Source of the DNA: Nitrospirota bacterium
GTDB lineage: Bacteria; Nitrospirota; Thermodesulfovibrionia; Thermodesulfovibrionales; SM23-35
DNA: 48,487 bases
NCBI GenBank assembly: GCA_013388455.1
Contig: JACAFF010000029.1
Coordinates: 1 to 48,487 of the forward strand
Reading direction: 5' to 3'
Part shown: positions 21,932 to 30,213 of the stretch, in pieces
Position numbering within the stretch: the stretch's first letter is position 1
Layout of the letters: every line of letters starts with the position of its first letter
The notes under the pieces: model-generated
Seen by the model: the letters and a program-made list of their open reading frames with translations, nothing else
The model's database searches: none
Told to the model about the DNA's origin: nothing
Program-made: the position numbers and the translations under genes

Positions 21932-23848
21932 ATGAATATAAATAAAGAAATTCAATCAGCTTTTGAAAACTATCAATCTGGAAATTTAAAGGAAGCAGAA
22001 AGAATTTGTAGAAAAATACTTATAGAACAACCTGACAACATTGATGTTCTCAGACTACTCGGTGCAATTTATTACCAAATAAAAGATTATACCTCTGCGA
22101 AATATTATTTTAGAGAGGCAATACAGATTAATCATCATGATGCGATCTCTTATTATAATTTAGGAATCTTAATGCATGAGGAAGGTCATCTCGAAGAAGC
22201 AATAAGCTACTATGTAAAAGCAATTCAACTAAATTCTAATATTGCAGAAATAAATTATAATCTTGGAGTTGCTTATCAGGAAAAAGAAGAATTTGACGAA
22301 GCTGTATCTTGCTTTCAAAAAACTTTAAGTCTTAACCCTCGATATGCGGATGCATATTATAATTTGGGAACTATTTGGAAACAAAGAGGGCTGTTGAATG
22401 AGGCAATCGCTTTTTATGATCAAGCACTTTTTTATGCGCCAAATTATGCATTGCCACTCTGGGCTCGATGCATGTCACAGTTACCTGAAATATATCACAA
22501 TGAAGAACAAATTCAAGCTTGCAGGGGAAAATATTATAACGAGTTAATAAAATTACAAAATAATATACCACTTAAATCGCCTCAGGATATTGATATTGCT
22601 GCAAGGTCTGTAGGCAGTCAGACGCCTTTTTTACTTGCGTGTCAAGGATTAAACAATCGTGAACTGCAATCAATTTATGGAAACATTGTCTGCAAAATAA
22701 TGGGGTTAAGATATCCCCAATTTGCAAGATGTACTGATAAGCCTCGATATGTGCATGGAGAAAAACTTAGGGTTGGCATAATATCAAGTTTCTTTTATTG
22801 GCATTCAGTCTGGAAGATACCTTTAAGAGGATGGGTTGAAAATATAGACAGAAAAAGGTTTAGTCTTTACGGATACTATACTGGAAAAGTTAGAGAGAAA
22901 GTTACAGAAGATGCTGAGCAGTATTTCACAAATTTTGTCCAGGGTATATACTCTATTGAAGAACTATGCCAAATTATCCGCAATGACAATCTTCACGTAA
23001 TAATATATCCAGAGATTGGAATGGATCCATTGATTGTCAGACTCGCAGCACTAAAGTTGGCTCCAGTTCAATGTGTTTCTCTGGGGCATCCTGATACTTC
23101 TGGTTTTCCAACTATCGATTATTACCTCAGCAGTGATTTGATGGAGCCTTCTGATGCTGATGAGCATTATACTGAAAGATTGATTCGTTTGCCGAATCTT
23201 GGTTTTTATTACATACCTTTTGAATTTTCTACTGTAAATATAAATCGTCAAACTTTTGGATTAAGTAAAGACTCAGTTTTGTATTTATGCAGTCATTCTT
23301 TATTTACATATCTTCCACAATACGATATGGTTTTCCCTATGATTGCTAAAAAGGTGAGGAATTGTAAGTTTCTGTTTATTTGCAATAAAAGTGATCTTAT
23401 AACAAAACAGTTTCGATTGCGTCTTTCTCAGATATTTAATCAATTTGGTTTAAATGCAGATGATTTTGTTGTTTTTCTTCCGCGTCTAAATCAGGAACAA
23501 TATTATGGGCTTAATAGTATTTCTGACATATTTCTTGACAGTATTGGCTGGTCTGCAAACAATTCGACTTTCGAAGCAATAGCATGTAATTTACCTGTGG
23601 TAACATTCCCCGGGAGTCTAATGCGCCAAAGACATTGCGCAGCCATACTGACCATGATGCAGATGCAAGAGACAATTTCTAAATCAGTTGATGAATATGT
23701 TGAAATAGCTGTAAGTCTCGGAAACAATATAGAATTGAGAAAAAATTTAGCCGATAGGATAAAAGAAAAAAAGCATCTAATTTATTATGACAGAACATGT
23801 ATAACTGCGCTTGAGGATTTTCTTGTTTCAGTAGTAGAAGAAAATTAA
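21932..23848 (+). CDS. TPR - GT41 (O-GlcNAc-transferase/SPINDLY-like) glycosyltransferase, paralogue 3
   Basis: The 638-residue protein has about five TPRs (residues 1-180), one fewer than paralogue 2. The GT41 region (about 270-632) shows FYWHSVWKIPLRGWVENIDR, IYPEIGMDPLIVRLAALKLAPVQC, GHPDTSGFPTIDYYLSS and FLDSIGWSANNSTFEAI. The start matches paralogues 1 and 2 in alignment (MNINKEIQSAFENYQSGNL). A perfect AAGGAGG (21896-21902) is too far upstream for the ATG but lies eight bases before an in-frame ATT (21911), so a seven-residue longer form from a rare start is possible. The predicted role is protein O-glycosylation in the cytoplasm. Confidence 0.9.
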   Translation: MNINKEIQSAFENYQSGNLKEAERICRKILIEQPDNIDVLRLLGAIYYQIKDYTSAKYYFREAIQINHHDAISYYNLGILMHEEGHLEEAISYYVKAIQLNSNIAEINYNLGVAYQEKEEFDEAVSCFQKTLSLNPRYADAYYNLGTIWKQRGLLNEAIAFYDQALFYAPNYALPLWARCMSQLPEIYHNEEQIQACRGKYYNELIKLQNNIPLKSPQDIDIAARSVGSQTPFLLACQGLNNRELQSIYGNIVCKIMGLRYPQFARCTDKPRYVHGEKLRVGIISSFFYWHSVWKIPLRGWVENIDRKRFSLYGYYTGKVREKVTEDAEQYFTNFVQGIYSIEELCQIIRNDNLHVIIYPEIGMDPLIVRLAALKLAPVQCVSLGHPDTSGFPTIDYYLSSDLMEPSDADEHYTERLIRLPNLGFYYIPFEFSTVNINRQTFGLSKDSVLYLCSHSLFTYLPQYDMVFPMIAKKVRNCKFLFICNKSDLITKQFRLRLSQIFNQFGLNADDFVVFLPRLNQEQYYGLNSISDIFLDSIGWSANNSTFEAIACNLPVVTFPGSLMRQRHCAAILTMMQMQETISKSVDEYVEIAVSLGNNIELRKNLADRIKEKKHLIYYDRTCITALEDFLVSVVEEN

Positions 23849-23888
23849 ACCTATCTTCATTTTTCATGTCTTTCTAATATATTAACAA

Positions 23889-23907
23889 ACCCCTGCACCC
23901 CTCTTGA
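23889..23907. repeat. Family-C repeat fragment
   Basis: ACCCCTGCACCCCTCTTGA matches the complement of the TCAAGAGGGGTGCAGGGGT core found twice in the giant gene at 14172-14231. It lies between two convergent genes. Confidence 0.7.
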
Positions 23908-23932
23908 AAAAAGATATCGGTCTGGTATTGCT

Positions 23933-24346
23933 TCAAGGAAGCCCTGTAAAACCCATGGTGCTGAAATGCTTATCGAAGGAAAAGGACTTCTTTATCCTGT
24001 GCATTTTCATTATCACGAAACTGACAGCGTCTGTATAGCTGAAATCCTGATCCTGATATTTCTTCAGGATTTTCTCTGCTTTTGCCTCGGTGTCAGGCGT
24101 TGAATAAATCCGGATAATCCTTGGACTGCTACCTATTCTCTCAAGGAATTTAATTGCTGCGGTATGTCCCAGATTTTTTAAGATTAAAATATAAGACTCA
24201 GCTATTACGAGGTTGCTTGTGATGAGCCCTTTGTATGTTTTCAAAAGCGAAGGAAAAATTAAGGTTGCCTCTTTATGATGCGAATCATCTTTGTCTGCGA
24301 GCGCAAACAATGCGCCTGTGTCGACAAATATATGCTCCGGATACAT
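23933..24346 (-). CDS. PIN-domain ribonuclease toxin (VapC-like)
   Basis: The 137-residue protein has the PIN layout: the first acidic residue Asp9 in FVDTGALFALADKDD, a Glu in NLVIAESY, the later acidic site in SYTDAVSF, and the final FSFDKHF. PIN toxins are Mg2+-dependent RNases that usually cut tRNA or rRNA. The start codon overlaps the stop of the upstream antitoxin gene by one base (TAATG), typical of translational coupling in a toxin-antitoxin operon. All expected acidic residues appear present, so it is probably active. Confidence 0.85.
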   Translation of the reverse strand: MYPEHIFVDTGALFALADKDDSHHKEATLIFPSLLKTYKGLITSNLVIAESYILILKNLGHTAAIKFLERIGSSPRIIRIYSTPDTEAKAEKILKKYQDQDFSYTDAVSFVIMKMHRIKKSFSFDKHFSTMGFTGLP

Positions 24347-24621
24347 TATTTCCTCTTTTTCTTCCCGTAACCGGACACATGCTCTGCTATGTAAATGTCA
24401 TGTTTCTCTGATATATCTTTTTTCCCTGATTTCCCGAGCCCTATAATGCCCATAGCAGGATCTTTCTCTATCGGCAACTCACTGATATATTTGTCAATAC
24501 TCAGACGTATTATTTCCGCCTTTGAAGAGCCTCTTTCCCTGGCGAGCTGCTCGAGCAGCACTTCCTGTTTCGGCTCAATATAAATCTGTATGGGTTTCTT
24601 TTTTAAAGTTCGCATATACAC
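24346..24621 (-). CDS. Ribbon-helix-helix antitoxin partner of the PIN toxin
   Basis: This 91-residue protein has an N-terminal ribbon-helix-helix pattern (KKPIQIYIEPKQEVLLEQLARERGSSKAEIIRLSIDKYI, about residues 8-48). A basic C-terminal tail follows that should wrap the toxin. RHH antitoxins bind their own promoter and neutralise the PIN RNase. The start may be GTG at 24621 or the ATG two codons later. The AT-rich region just upstream, with partly repeated ATAATGTATATTAGTGTATA, is a candidate autoregulatory operator. Confidence 0.8.
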   Translation of the reverse strand: MYMRTLKKKPIQIYIEPKQEVLLEQLARERGSSKAEIIRLSIDKYISELPIEKDPAMGIIGLGKSGKKDISEKHDIYIAEHVSGYGKKKRK

Positions 24622-24779
24622 TAATATACATTATAGTTTATGATATGTCAAATAATGATGTATAAAAAATATAGTTTAGCTATTAAAAATGTGTTGACCC
24701 AAAAATGCAATTAAAATAATGTAGATGTAGTAGCTTTGAAAAATTTCCTCAAAACGCAAATATTTTTATAAAGTGGTAG

Positions 24780-25208
24780 TTATAAAATTTCTACAAGCTC
24801 GATGTCTACAGTCAAATCTTTTCCTGCTAATGGATGATTTTTATCAAGTGTTACAGTTTTGTCAGTCACTTTAACTACAGTTGCAAGATTATGATCAGAA
24901 CCTTCTTGAGATAACTGCAAATATTGTCCAACTTCGAATTTAAAATCAGCAGGGTATGTATTCCTATCTTCTTCTACAACTAATTCTTTTATGTGAGGGC
25001 CGAATGCCTGCTCCGCAAGAATTTTTATAGTTTTGGATGAGCCTGGAGTCATACCGATTAATGCCTCCTCTATATCCGGGAACACCTGCCCAGATCCTAA
25101 AGCGATTTTCATTGGTTCATCATTTAAAGTGCTGTCAAAAACTGTCCCATCTTCAAGTTTTACCGTATAATTCATTTTTATAAGATCACCATATTTTGCT
25201 ACTCTCAT
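24780..25208 (-). CDS. SlyD-like FKBP peptidyl-prolyl cis-trans isomerase
   Basis: The product is 142 residues from the ATG at 25208, which follows AAAGGAGAT at good spacing; an upstream in-frame ATG at 25226 would put the ribosome site inside the gene. The N-terminal FKBP strand (YGDLIKMNYTVKLEDGTVFDST), the flap insert region (EDRNTYPADFKFEVGQYL) and the closing DKNHPLAGKDLTVDIELVEI are the SlyD pattern. It catalyses proline isomerisation and acts as a chaperone in the cytoplasm. The His-rich metal-binding tail of E. coli SlyD is missing. It resembles the FKBP domain fused to the glycosyltransferase at 4704-6482. Confidence 0.88.
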   Translation of the reverse strand: MRVAKYGDLIKMNYTVKLEDGTVFDSTLNDEPMKIALGSGQVFPDIEEALIGMTPGSSKTIKILAEQAFGPHIKELVVEEDRNTYPADFKFEVGQYLQLSQEGSDHNLATVVKVTDKTVTLDKNHPLAGKDLTVDIELVEIL

Positions 25209-25306
25209 TTTATCTCCTTTCTGCATGTTAATAATTATTTATATTTTAACAATCAAAAAAATCTGTTGTAAATTCATTCTTATGAGGTTTTTTTTACTAA
25301 TAATTT

Positions 25307-25828
25307 TCAGGCAATCATCTTTTTTAAAGAATCTCTCATATTTAGGAATATATCAATAGAGATTTTATCCTGATAATCCCTATATGTAAAAAGGTGAGGA
25401 CTATATGTGTTGTTTTTATAGATTAGTGTGACTTCACCATATATACCTTTTCCTAAATAAATGCGATGAGCATAATTTTTAGTAGATGCAAGAACTATTT
25501 TTGAAAGAGTCAGATATCCAGGGTCGAGATTTATTCGTCTTTTCCCATTCAAGGAGAGACTTTCCTCAATTTCATTAGTCCGAAGCTTTATATCGGTAAT
25601 AGCACAAGGGTCTATAATATTTTTAAAAAAAATAAATCTTCTGAATATTGGCCAACCAAGTTCTTCACGGTAATAAGAAGAATAATCCCATTGAAAAGGT
25701 TGGCTTGCAAATAGAATTCCACCAAAAGTATTTTCCAATATTGTTTCTGCATTTTCGAATATAGCCGAATCAGTGTATAGAGTAGCAATAAAAAGAAGTG
25801 AAGGTTCAGGAGGTTTTATCTTCCCCAT
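25307..25828 (-). CDS. DUF4416 family protein
   Basis: The 173-residue protein matches the DUF4416 pattern: LLFIATLYTDS, FQWDYSSYYREELGWPIFRRF, IKLRTNEIEESL, then RRINLDPGYLTLSKIVLASTKNYAHRIYLGKGIYGEVTLIY and FTYRDYQD. The family's biochemical role is not known to me; it occurs in anaerobic and deep-branching bacteria. Its ATG overlaps the tlpA-like stop codon by one base (TGATG), so the two genes are translationally coupled. Confidence 0.82.
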   Translation of the reverse strand: MGKIKPPEPSLLFIATLYTDSAIFENAETILENTFGGILFASQPFQWDYSSYYREELGWPIFRRFIFFKNIIDPCAITDIKLRTNEIEESLSLNGKRRINLDPGYLTLSKIVLASTKNYAHRIYLGKGIYGEVTLIYKNNTYSPHLFTYRDYQDKISIDIFLNMRDSLKKMIA

Positions 25829-26358
25829 CAGACAGGTTCATTGATTAAAGCTTCCATTGCATTTAAAATAGATGGAGAATCCCACTGTTGTGGTCCTATA
25901 ATCTTATTCCTTAATATCCCTTTTTTATCAATAATAAATGTTTCAGGGATTCCTGTTATACCAAATTTTCTTGCAGCAGAGTCATCAGGATTGAAATATA
26001 CAGGAAATGAATAAGCATTCTGTTTCATAAAATTAAATACATTAGTCTCGTTATCTTTAAATATAATGGTTACCATTCTGAATTTATTGTTCTGTGAGAA
26101 TTTGTCGAATAAGACCTCCATAGATGGCATTTCATCAATACAAGAGGTGCACCATGTTGACCAGAAATTGACAAATATTACGGAACCCTTGAGGTCTGAA
26201 AGCTTTAATGTATTTCTATTCACATCAATGAGTTCGATGTCAGGGACAGGATTTCCGACAGCAGCTTTTTCAGGTATATCATTGTGAGTAATTGCAAAAA
26301 AACCAATAAAGACTGCTAAAAAAATAACAATAGTTATAATTAAGGTTTTCTGTTTCAC
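25828..26358 (-). CDS. TlpA/ResA-like membrane-anchored thioredoxin
   Basis: The 176-residue protein has an N-terminal membrane anchor (about residues 4-23) and a periplasmic thioredoxin fold with active site WCTSC (Cys70 and Cys73). The later IPETFIID segment carries the cis-proline. Such proteins reduce disulfides outside the membrane, often those of apocytochrome c before haem attachment. The start is GTG with no clear ribosome-binding site. It begins 12 bases after clpC, so probably shares its mRNA. A multihaem cytochrome nearby (29111-29824) is a plausible beneficiary; that link is inference. Confidence 0.85.
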   Translation of the reverse strand: MKQKTLIITIVIFLAVFIGFFAITHNDIPEKAAVGNPVPDIELIDVNRNTLKLSDLKGSVIFVNFWSTWCTSCIDEMPSMEVLFDKFSQNNKFRMVTIIFKDNETNVFNFMKQNAYSFPVYFNPDDSAARKFGITGIPETFIIDKKGILRNKIIGPQQWDSPSILNAMEALINEPV

Positions 26359-26370
26359 TCTTTGAAATTT

Positions 26371-28815
26371 TTAATTGGCACCAGAAAAAATTGAGACAGC
26401 TTCTTCTGCTTCAATAAATACTGGTTTATCACCTTCAAGAATCACGTTAATCTTGTGGATATCCTTAAATCTACCCTTGAGGAGCTCTTCAGAGAGGGGA
26501 TCTTCAATCTCTTTCTGAACTGCTCTTCTCATAGGTCTTGCACCGTAAGTTGGCTGGTAGTAACGCTTCAAAATCCATTCCTTAACCTCGGCTGATACTT
26601 CAATAATCAGATCCTGATCAATCAACATTCTATTTGTTTCTTCAACAAGGAGATCAATTATAGATAGAATTTGATCTTTTTCGAGTGGATGAAATACAAC
26701 CGTTTCATCAACTCGATTGAGGAACTCTGGATTAAAAGTCTTTTTTAGTTCATGAAGGACATTTTCCTTTATCTTTTCGTACACGACATCAGAGGTGTTC
26801 ATCTGGAAGCCGAGTGGCGTTGCCTTTTCAATGAGACGCGCACCAAGATTTGAAGTCATAATTATTACAGTGTTTTTAAAATCTACTTTTCTACCAAAAC
26901 TATCGGTGAGCACTCCTTCGTCCAGCACCTGAAGTAAAATATTGAAAACATCTGGATGAGCCTTTTCTATCTCATCGAAAAGCACAACAGAATATGGTTT
27001 CTTTCTAATTCTTTCTGTTAGCTGTCCTCCTTCTTCATAACCTACATATCCCGGAGGTGCTCCAGTTAGCCTTGAGACATTAAAGCGTTCCATATATTCT
27101 GACATATCTATCTTTACGAGGGAGTTCTCATCATTAAATAAAAACCATGCTAATGCCTTTGCAAGTTCTGTTTTTCCAACGCCGGTAGGGCCAAGGAAGA
27201 AGAATGATCCTATTGGTTTCTTGCTGGATTTAAGACCCGCACGCGATCTCCTGATTGCCCGTGAAACAGCCTTAATTGCCTCTTCCTGCCCAACAATCCT
27301 CTTGTGTAAATTTTCTTCCATCCTGATCAGTTTCTCTGACTCTTTCTCTTCGAGTTTTGAAAGAGGAATCCCCGTCATTTTGGAAACAGTGTATTCAACA
27401 TCTGCTTCAGTCACAGATGGAATTTCTTTATTGAGATTATCTACCCACTGTTTATGCAGCTGTTCGTGCAGTCGCCTGAGTCTCTCTTCTTCCAGACGGA
27501 TTGAAGATGCTTTTTCAAGGTCATGGAGCTTTATATATAAATTCTTTTCTTTTGTATATCTCTGAATATCAGTTTCAAGTTCTTTAAGATCCTGCGGAGG
27601 GGTATATTTCTTAAGTTTAATTCTTGAGCCTGTCTCGTCTATCACGTCTATTGCTTTATCAGGAAGATATCTATCAGTTATATATCTGTCAGAAAGTCGT
27701 GCAGCTGTTTCTATTGCTTGATCAGTTATCTTTACCTTGTGGAAGGATTCGTATCTTGATTTGAGACCCTTTAAAATATTTATAGTTGTTTCAACACTCG
27801 GTGGTTGAATATAAATTGGCTGAAAACGGCGTTCAAGAGCACCATCCTTTTCCACATGCTTTCTATACTCATCAGGTGTTGTTGCACCAATACATTTTAT
27901 CTCACCTCTCGATAGGGCTGGTTTAAGCATACTCGATGCATCTACAGAACCTTCAGCAGCGCCTGCTCCTATCAGTGTATGAAGTTCATCAATGAAAAGA
28001 ATTACATTGTCTGACTGTATAATTTCTTTCATGACGATTTTAAGTCTTTCTTCGAATTGGCCTCTATATTTTGTTCCAGCAATTAAAGCCCCGAGATCAA
28101 GAGAAACTATACGTTTTCCAATAAGACTATCAGGGATATTACCAGAAAAAATTTTCTGGGCAAGACCTTCTACGATTGCAGTTTTTCCAACACCTGGCTC
28201 ACCGATAATAACTGGATTATTTTTAATCCTCCTACCTAATATTTGAACGAGCCTTTCTATCTCATCTTCTCTGCTTATTACAGGATCTAATTTACCTTCT
28301 TTTGCAAGAAGGGTGAGGTCTCTTCCAAACTCATCGAGTGCTGGTGTAGTGCTCCTTTTCTCTTTTACATGTGAGTGTGCCCTTATCGAGAAATTAATAG
28401 TGAGTTGCCTTGCTCCGAGCAGATTTGCACCAAAGCTCCGTAAGATTTTGCCTCCAATACCTTCCTCTTCTCTGATAAGGCCAAGGAAGATATGTTCACT
28501 GCCTATATAGTTGTGTCCTAAAAGACGTGCCTCTTCAACTGCAAGCTCTAAAACTTTTTTTGCCCTTGGAGTAAATGGAATATCGCCGAAGGTCATAATG
28601 TTTGTTCCTTGAGGAAGATTTCTCTCAATTTCAAGCCGGATTTCTTCAGGTGTTATGCCCATTCTTTTTAGAATGGCGATTGGAAGTCCATCATCTTCTT
28701 TCAAAACTGCGAGTAATAAATGTTCAGTTCCAAGATAGTCATTCTGTCTTTTTTCAGCTTCTTCTTTTGCATATATGATTATTCTTCTTCCGCGTTCTGT
28801 GAACTTCTCGAACAT
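26371..28815 (-). CDS. clpC: ClpC-type AAA+ unfoldase of the ClpCP protease
   Basis: The 814-residue protein has full ClpC architecture. It has double Clp N-domains (about 1-150), a first AAA+ module (Walker A GEPGVGKT at 205-212) and a middle region with a UVR-like segment (about 420-455, [15 protein letters not shown]). A second AAA+ module follows (GPTGVGKT from 542) with the LGF ClpP-docking loop. It unfolds tagged or damaged proteins and feeds them to ClpP. AAAGGT precedes the ATG. A strong promoter, TTGACA-18-TATCAT, lies upstream. No mcsA/mcsB or ctsR gene is adjacent. Confidence 0.95.
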   Translation of the reverse strand: MFEKFTERGRRIIIYAKEEAEKRQNDYLGTEHLLLAVLKEDDGLPIAILKRMGITPEEIRLEIERNLPQGTNIMTFGDIPFTPRAKKVLELAVEEARLLGHNYIGSEHIFLGLIREEEGIGGKILRSFGANLLGARQLTINFSIRAHSHVKEKRSTTPALDEFGRDLTLLAKEGKLDPVISREDEIERLVQILGRRIKNNPVIIGEPGVGKTAIVEGLAQKIFSGNIPDSLIGKRIVSLDLGALIAGTKYRGQFEERLKIVMKEIIQSDNVILFIDELHTLIGAGAAEGSVDASSMLKPALSRGEIKCIGATTPDEYRKHVEKDGALERRFQPIYIQPPSVETTINILKGLKSRYESFHKVKITDQAIETAARLSDRYITDRYLPDKAIDVIDETGSRIKLKKYTPPQDLKELETDIQRYTKEKNLYIKLHDLEKASSIRLEEERLRRLHEQLHKQWVDNLNKEIPSVTEADVEYTVSKMTGIPLSKLEEKESEKLIRMEENLHKRIVGQEEAIKAVSRAIRRSRAGLKSSKKPIGSFFFLGPTGVGKTELAKALAWFLFNDENSLVKIDMSEYMERFNVSRLTGAPPGYVGYEEGGQLTERIRKKPYSVVLFDEIEKAHPDVFNILLQVLDEGVLTDSFGRKVDFKNTVIIMTSNLGARLIEKATPLGFQMNTSDVVYEKIKENVLHELKKTFNPEFLNRVDETVVFHPLEKDQILSIIDLLVEETNRMLIDQDLIIEVSAEVKEWILKRYYQPTYGARPMRRAVQKEIEDPLSEELLKGRFKDIHKINVILEGDKPVFIEAEEAVSIFSGAN

Positions 28816-28838
28816 CTTTTTTACCTTTCTTTAATTAC

Positions 28839-28868
28839 ATGATACTTATTTTTATTAATGATTGTCAA
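28839..28868 (-). promoter_or_regulatory. Sigma-70-type promoter of clpC
   Basis: On the minus strand a perfect -35 TTGACA (28868-28863) and a -10 TATCAT (28844-28839) are 18 bases apart. The -10 lies about 23 bases before the clpC start, and the ribosome-binding site falls between them. Confidence 0.75.
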
Positions 28869-28883
28869 TAATGTGGGGTTTTA

Positions 28884-28913
28884 TTGAAGGGCTTTTAAAT
28901 TTTATGATATAGT
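28884..28913 (+). promoter_or_regulatory. Promoter of the tRNA-Gln/tRNA-Glu pair
   Basis: TTGAAG (28884-28889) and TATAGT (28908-28913) are 18 bases apart. This would start transcription about 20 bases before tRNA-Gln, divergently from clpC. Confidence 0.6.
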
Positions 28914-28940
28914 AAAAACACTTTCTGAAGAATTAATTTT

Positions 28941-29014
28941 TGGGGAGTCGTCCAGCGGCAGGACGGCAGACTCTGGATCTGCTTACAGGGGTTCGAATCC
29001 TCTCTCCCCAGCCA
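28941..29014 (+). tRNA. tRNA-Gln (anticodon CTG)
   Basis: The acceptor arms TGGGGAG and CTCCCCA pair, the discriminator is G and CCA is encoded. The anticodon stem GCAGA/TCTGC holds the loop CTCTGGA, giving anticodon CTG. The T-loop is GTTCGAATCC. The unusual first U pairing with A at the acceptor end is typical of tRNA-Gln. Confidence 0.95.
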
Positions 29015-29017
29015 ATT

Positions 29018-29093
29018 GGTCCCATCGTCTAGGGGCCCAGGACGTAGCCCTCTCAAGGCTAAAACACGGGTTCGAATCCCGTTGGGACCGCCA
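29018..29093 (+). tRNA. tRNA-Glu (anticodon CTC)
   Basis: The acceptor arms GGTCCCA and TGGGACC pair, followed by G and an encoded CCA. The anticodon stem TAGCC/GGCTA holds the loop CTCTCAA, giving anticodon CTC. It lies three bases after tRNA-Gln and is surely co-transcribed. Confidence 0.95.
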
Positions 29094-29110
29094 GGATCTT
29101 GAATATAGGT

Positions 29111-29824
29111 TCAAAAAGACCTGTGACATCTATTACAGATATTCTTATGGGTAAAAAGTTTGCGATATTTAGAACCATGTGGATTATGGCAACTTATACA
29201 TGTCATCTCTTTTGTTTTGTTTCCGGGATCTTTTTTCAGATAAATAGGATGAACTTTACCTCTCGGAAGTGAGACAATATGTATACCTGAATTTTGTTCG
29301 AGATGACATCCTGAACACATATCATTTATATTTGACGAAAGGAGCTTGGGATAATCACTTGAATGGTGGCTATGACATCTTATACCACATCCTCCCTCTG
29401 CTACCTTATGTGCATATTTTTTATTGAACTTTTCCTTTGCATGACATCTATAACATACTTCCCGAGGTTCATTAAAGAGCAATAGATTCTTATTATCTGA
29501 TTGATGTGGATTATGACATAAAATGCACATGCCTTTATCAATTGGCATATGAACATACTTTTTTGTAAATTTTGATTTCTTATGACAGTGAAAACAAAGT
29601 TCAGGCAGATCAGATTTAAGTTTTATGCTATTTTTTCCATCAGGATGTTCTTTCCCGGTAATAATTTTGTGGCATGATTCACATCCTATATTCACCGCTG
29701 AATGGATATAGTTGTGACCTTTTCCTATATCAGGATGGCAACCTATACATAAATTAGAGTGTGCTGAAGATACCCAGATAAAGGAAATAATCATTGTTAA
29801 CAGAATAATAGTTCTTTTATTCAT
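29111..29824 (-). CDS. Exported multihaem c-type cytochrome (doubled-CXXCH type)
   Basis: The 237-residue protein has a signal peptide (about residues 5-22, ending SSAHS). Eight canonical CXXCH haem sites are visible: CIGCH, CESCH, CFHCH, CILCH, CYRCH, CSGCH, CISCH and CNRCH. A ninth reads CGIRCH, with three residues between the cysteines. Pairing of sites and HNPH-type second histidines are those of doubled-CXXCH cytochromes of the NrfB/DmsE-like group, which carry electrons across the periplasm. It should need a cytochrome c maturation system, not visible here. It stands alone, convergent with the tRNAs. Confidence 0.9.
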   Translation of the reverse strand: MNKRTIILLTMIISFIWVSSAHSNLCIGCHPDIGKGHNYIHSAVNIGCESCHKIITGKEHPDGKNSIKLKSDLPELCFHCHKKSKFTKKYVHMPIDKGMCILCHNPHQSDNKNLLLFNEPREVCYRCHAKEKFNKKYAHKVAEGGCGIRCHSHHSSDYPKLLSSNINDMCSGCHLEQNSGIHIVSLPRGKVHPIYLKKDPGNKTKEMTCISCHNPHGSKYRKLFTHKNICNRCHRSF

Positions 29825-29881
29825 GCAAAAATGTAATAAAGTATCTTCTTTATTGTCAAGAGATTAAGCCAAATAACTTGG

Positions 29882-30169
29882 TTATATGCTCTGGGTTTGA
29901 AAAAAAAAGAATATATCACAGAATTTCATGGAGGTTTTGACATAGTTATAACCATTATTTCTTATATTCTTATTCCATGGAAAAATCAGTCCTGCGGCAC
30001 ATACTCCCTTCTCAACCGCTTTTGCCAGAATGTGAGGAGAGTCATCTACAACAGCATGACATTCTGTATCTATTAAAACGAATATTAAATTATGTCTTTT
30101 CAGCCACCTTTCTGTTTGTTCAGAACTATCAGAGGAGCGATGGCTTGCAATGATTGAAGTCCCACCAGT
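29882..30169 (-). pseudogene. Remnant of a HAD-superfamily hydrolase (5'-nucleotidase-like), N-terminus lost
   Basis: An open frame of 95 codons follows an in-frame TAG (30172-30170) and lacks a convincing start. Its product reads TSIIASHRSSDSSEQTERWL, then CHAVVDDSPHILAKAVEKGV and AAGLIFPWN. This matches HAD motif II-like Ser, motif IV VDDSP and the closing strand of NT5C-type hydrolases. The nucleophile motif I (DxD) and the cap are absent. It fills most of the gap between the cytochrome and pgi genes. A short inverted repeat (CCACCAG...CTGGTGG, 30162-30188) marks its upstream edge. Confidence 0.6.
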
Positions 30170-30213
30170 CTATCCAGAATTCTGGTGGAGGTATGGTAAT
30201 ATTTATAATAATG

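Noticed and set aside
30162-30188. The CCACCAG...CTGGTGG inverted repeat as a terminator of pgi
   Set aside because: The loop is long and no T-run follows on the minus strand.
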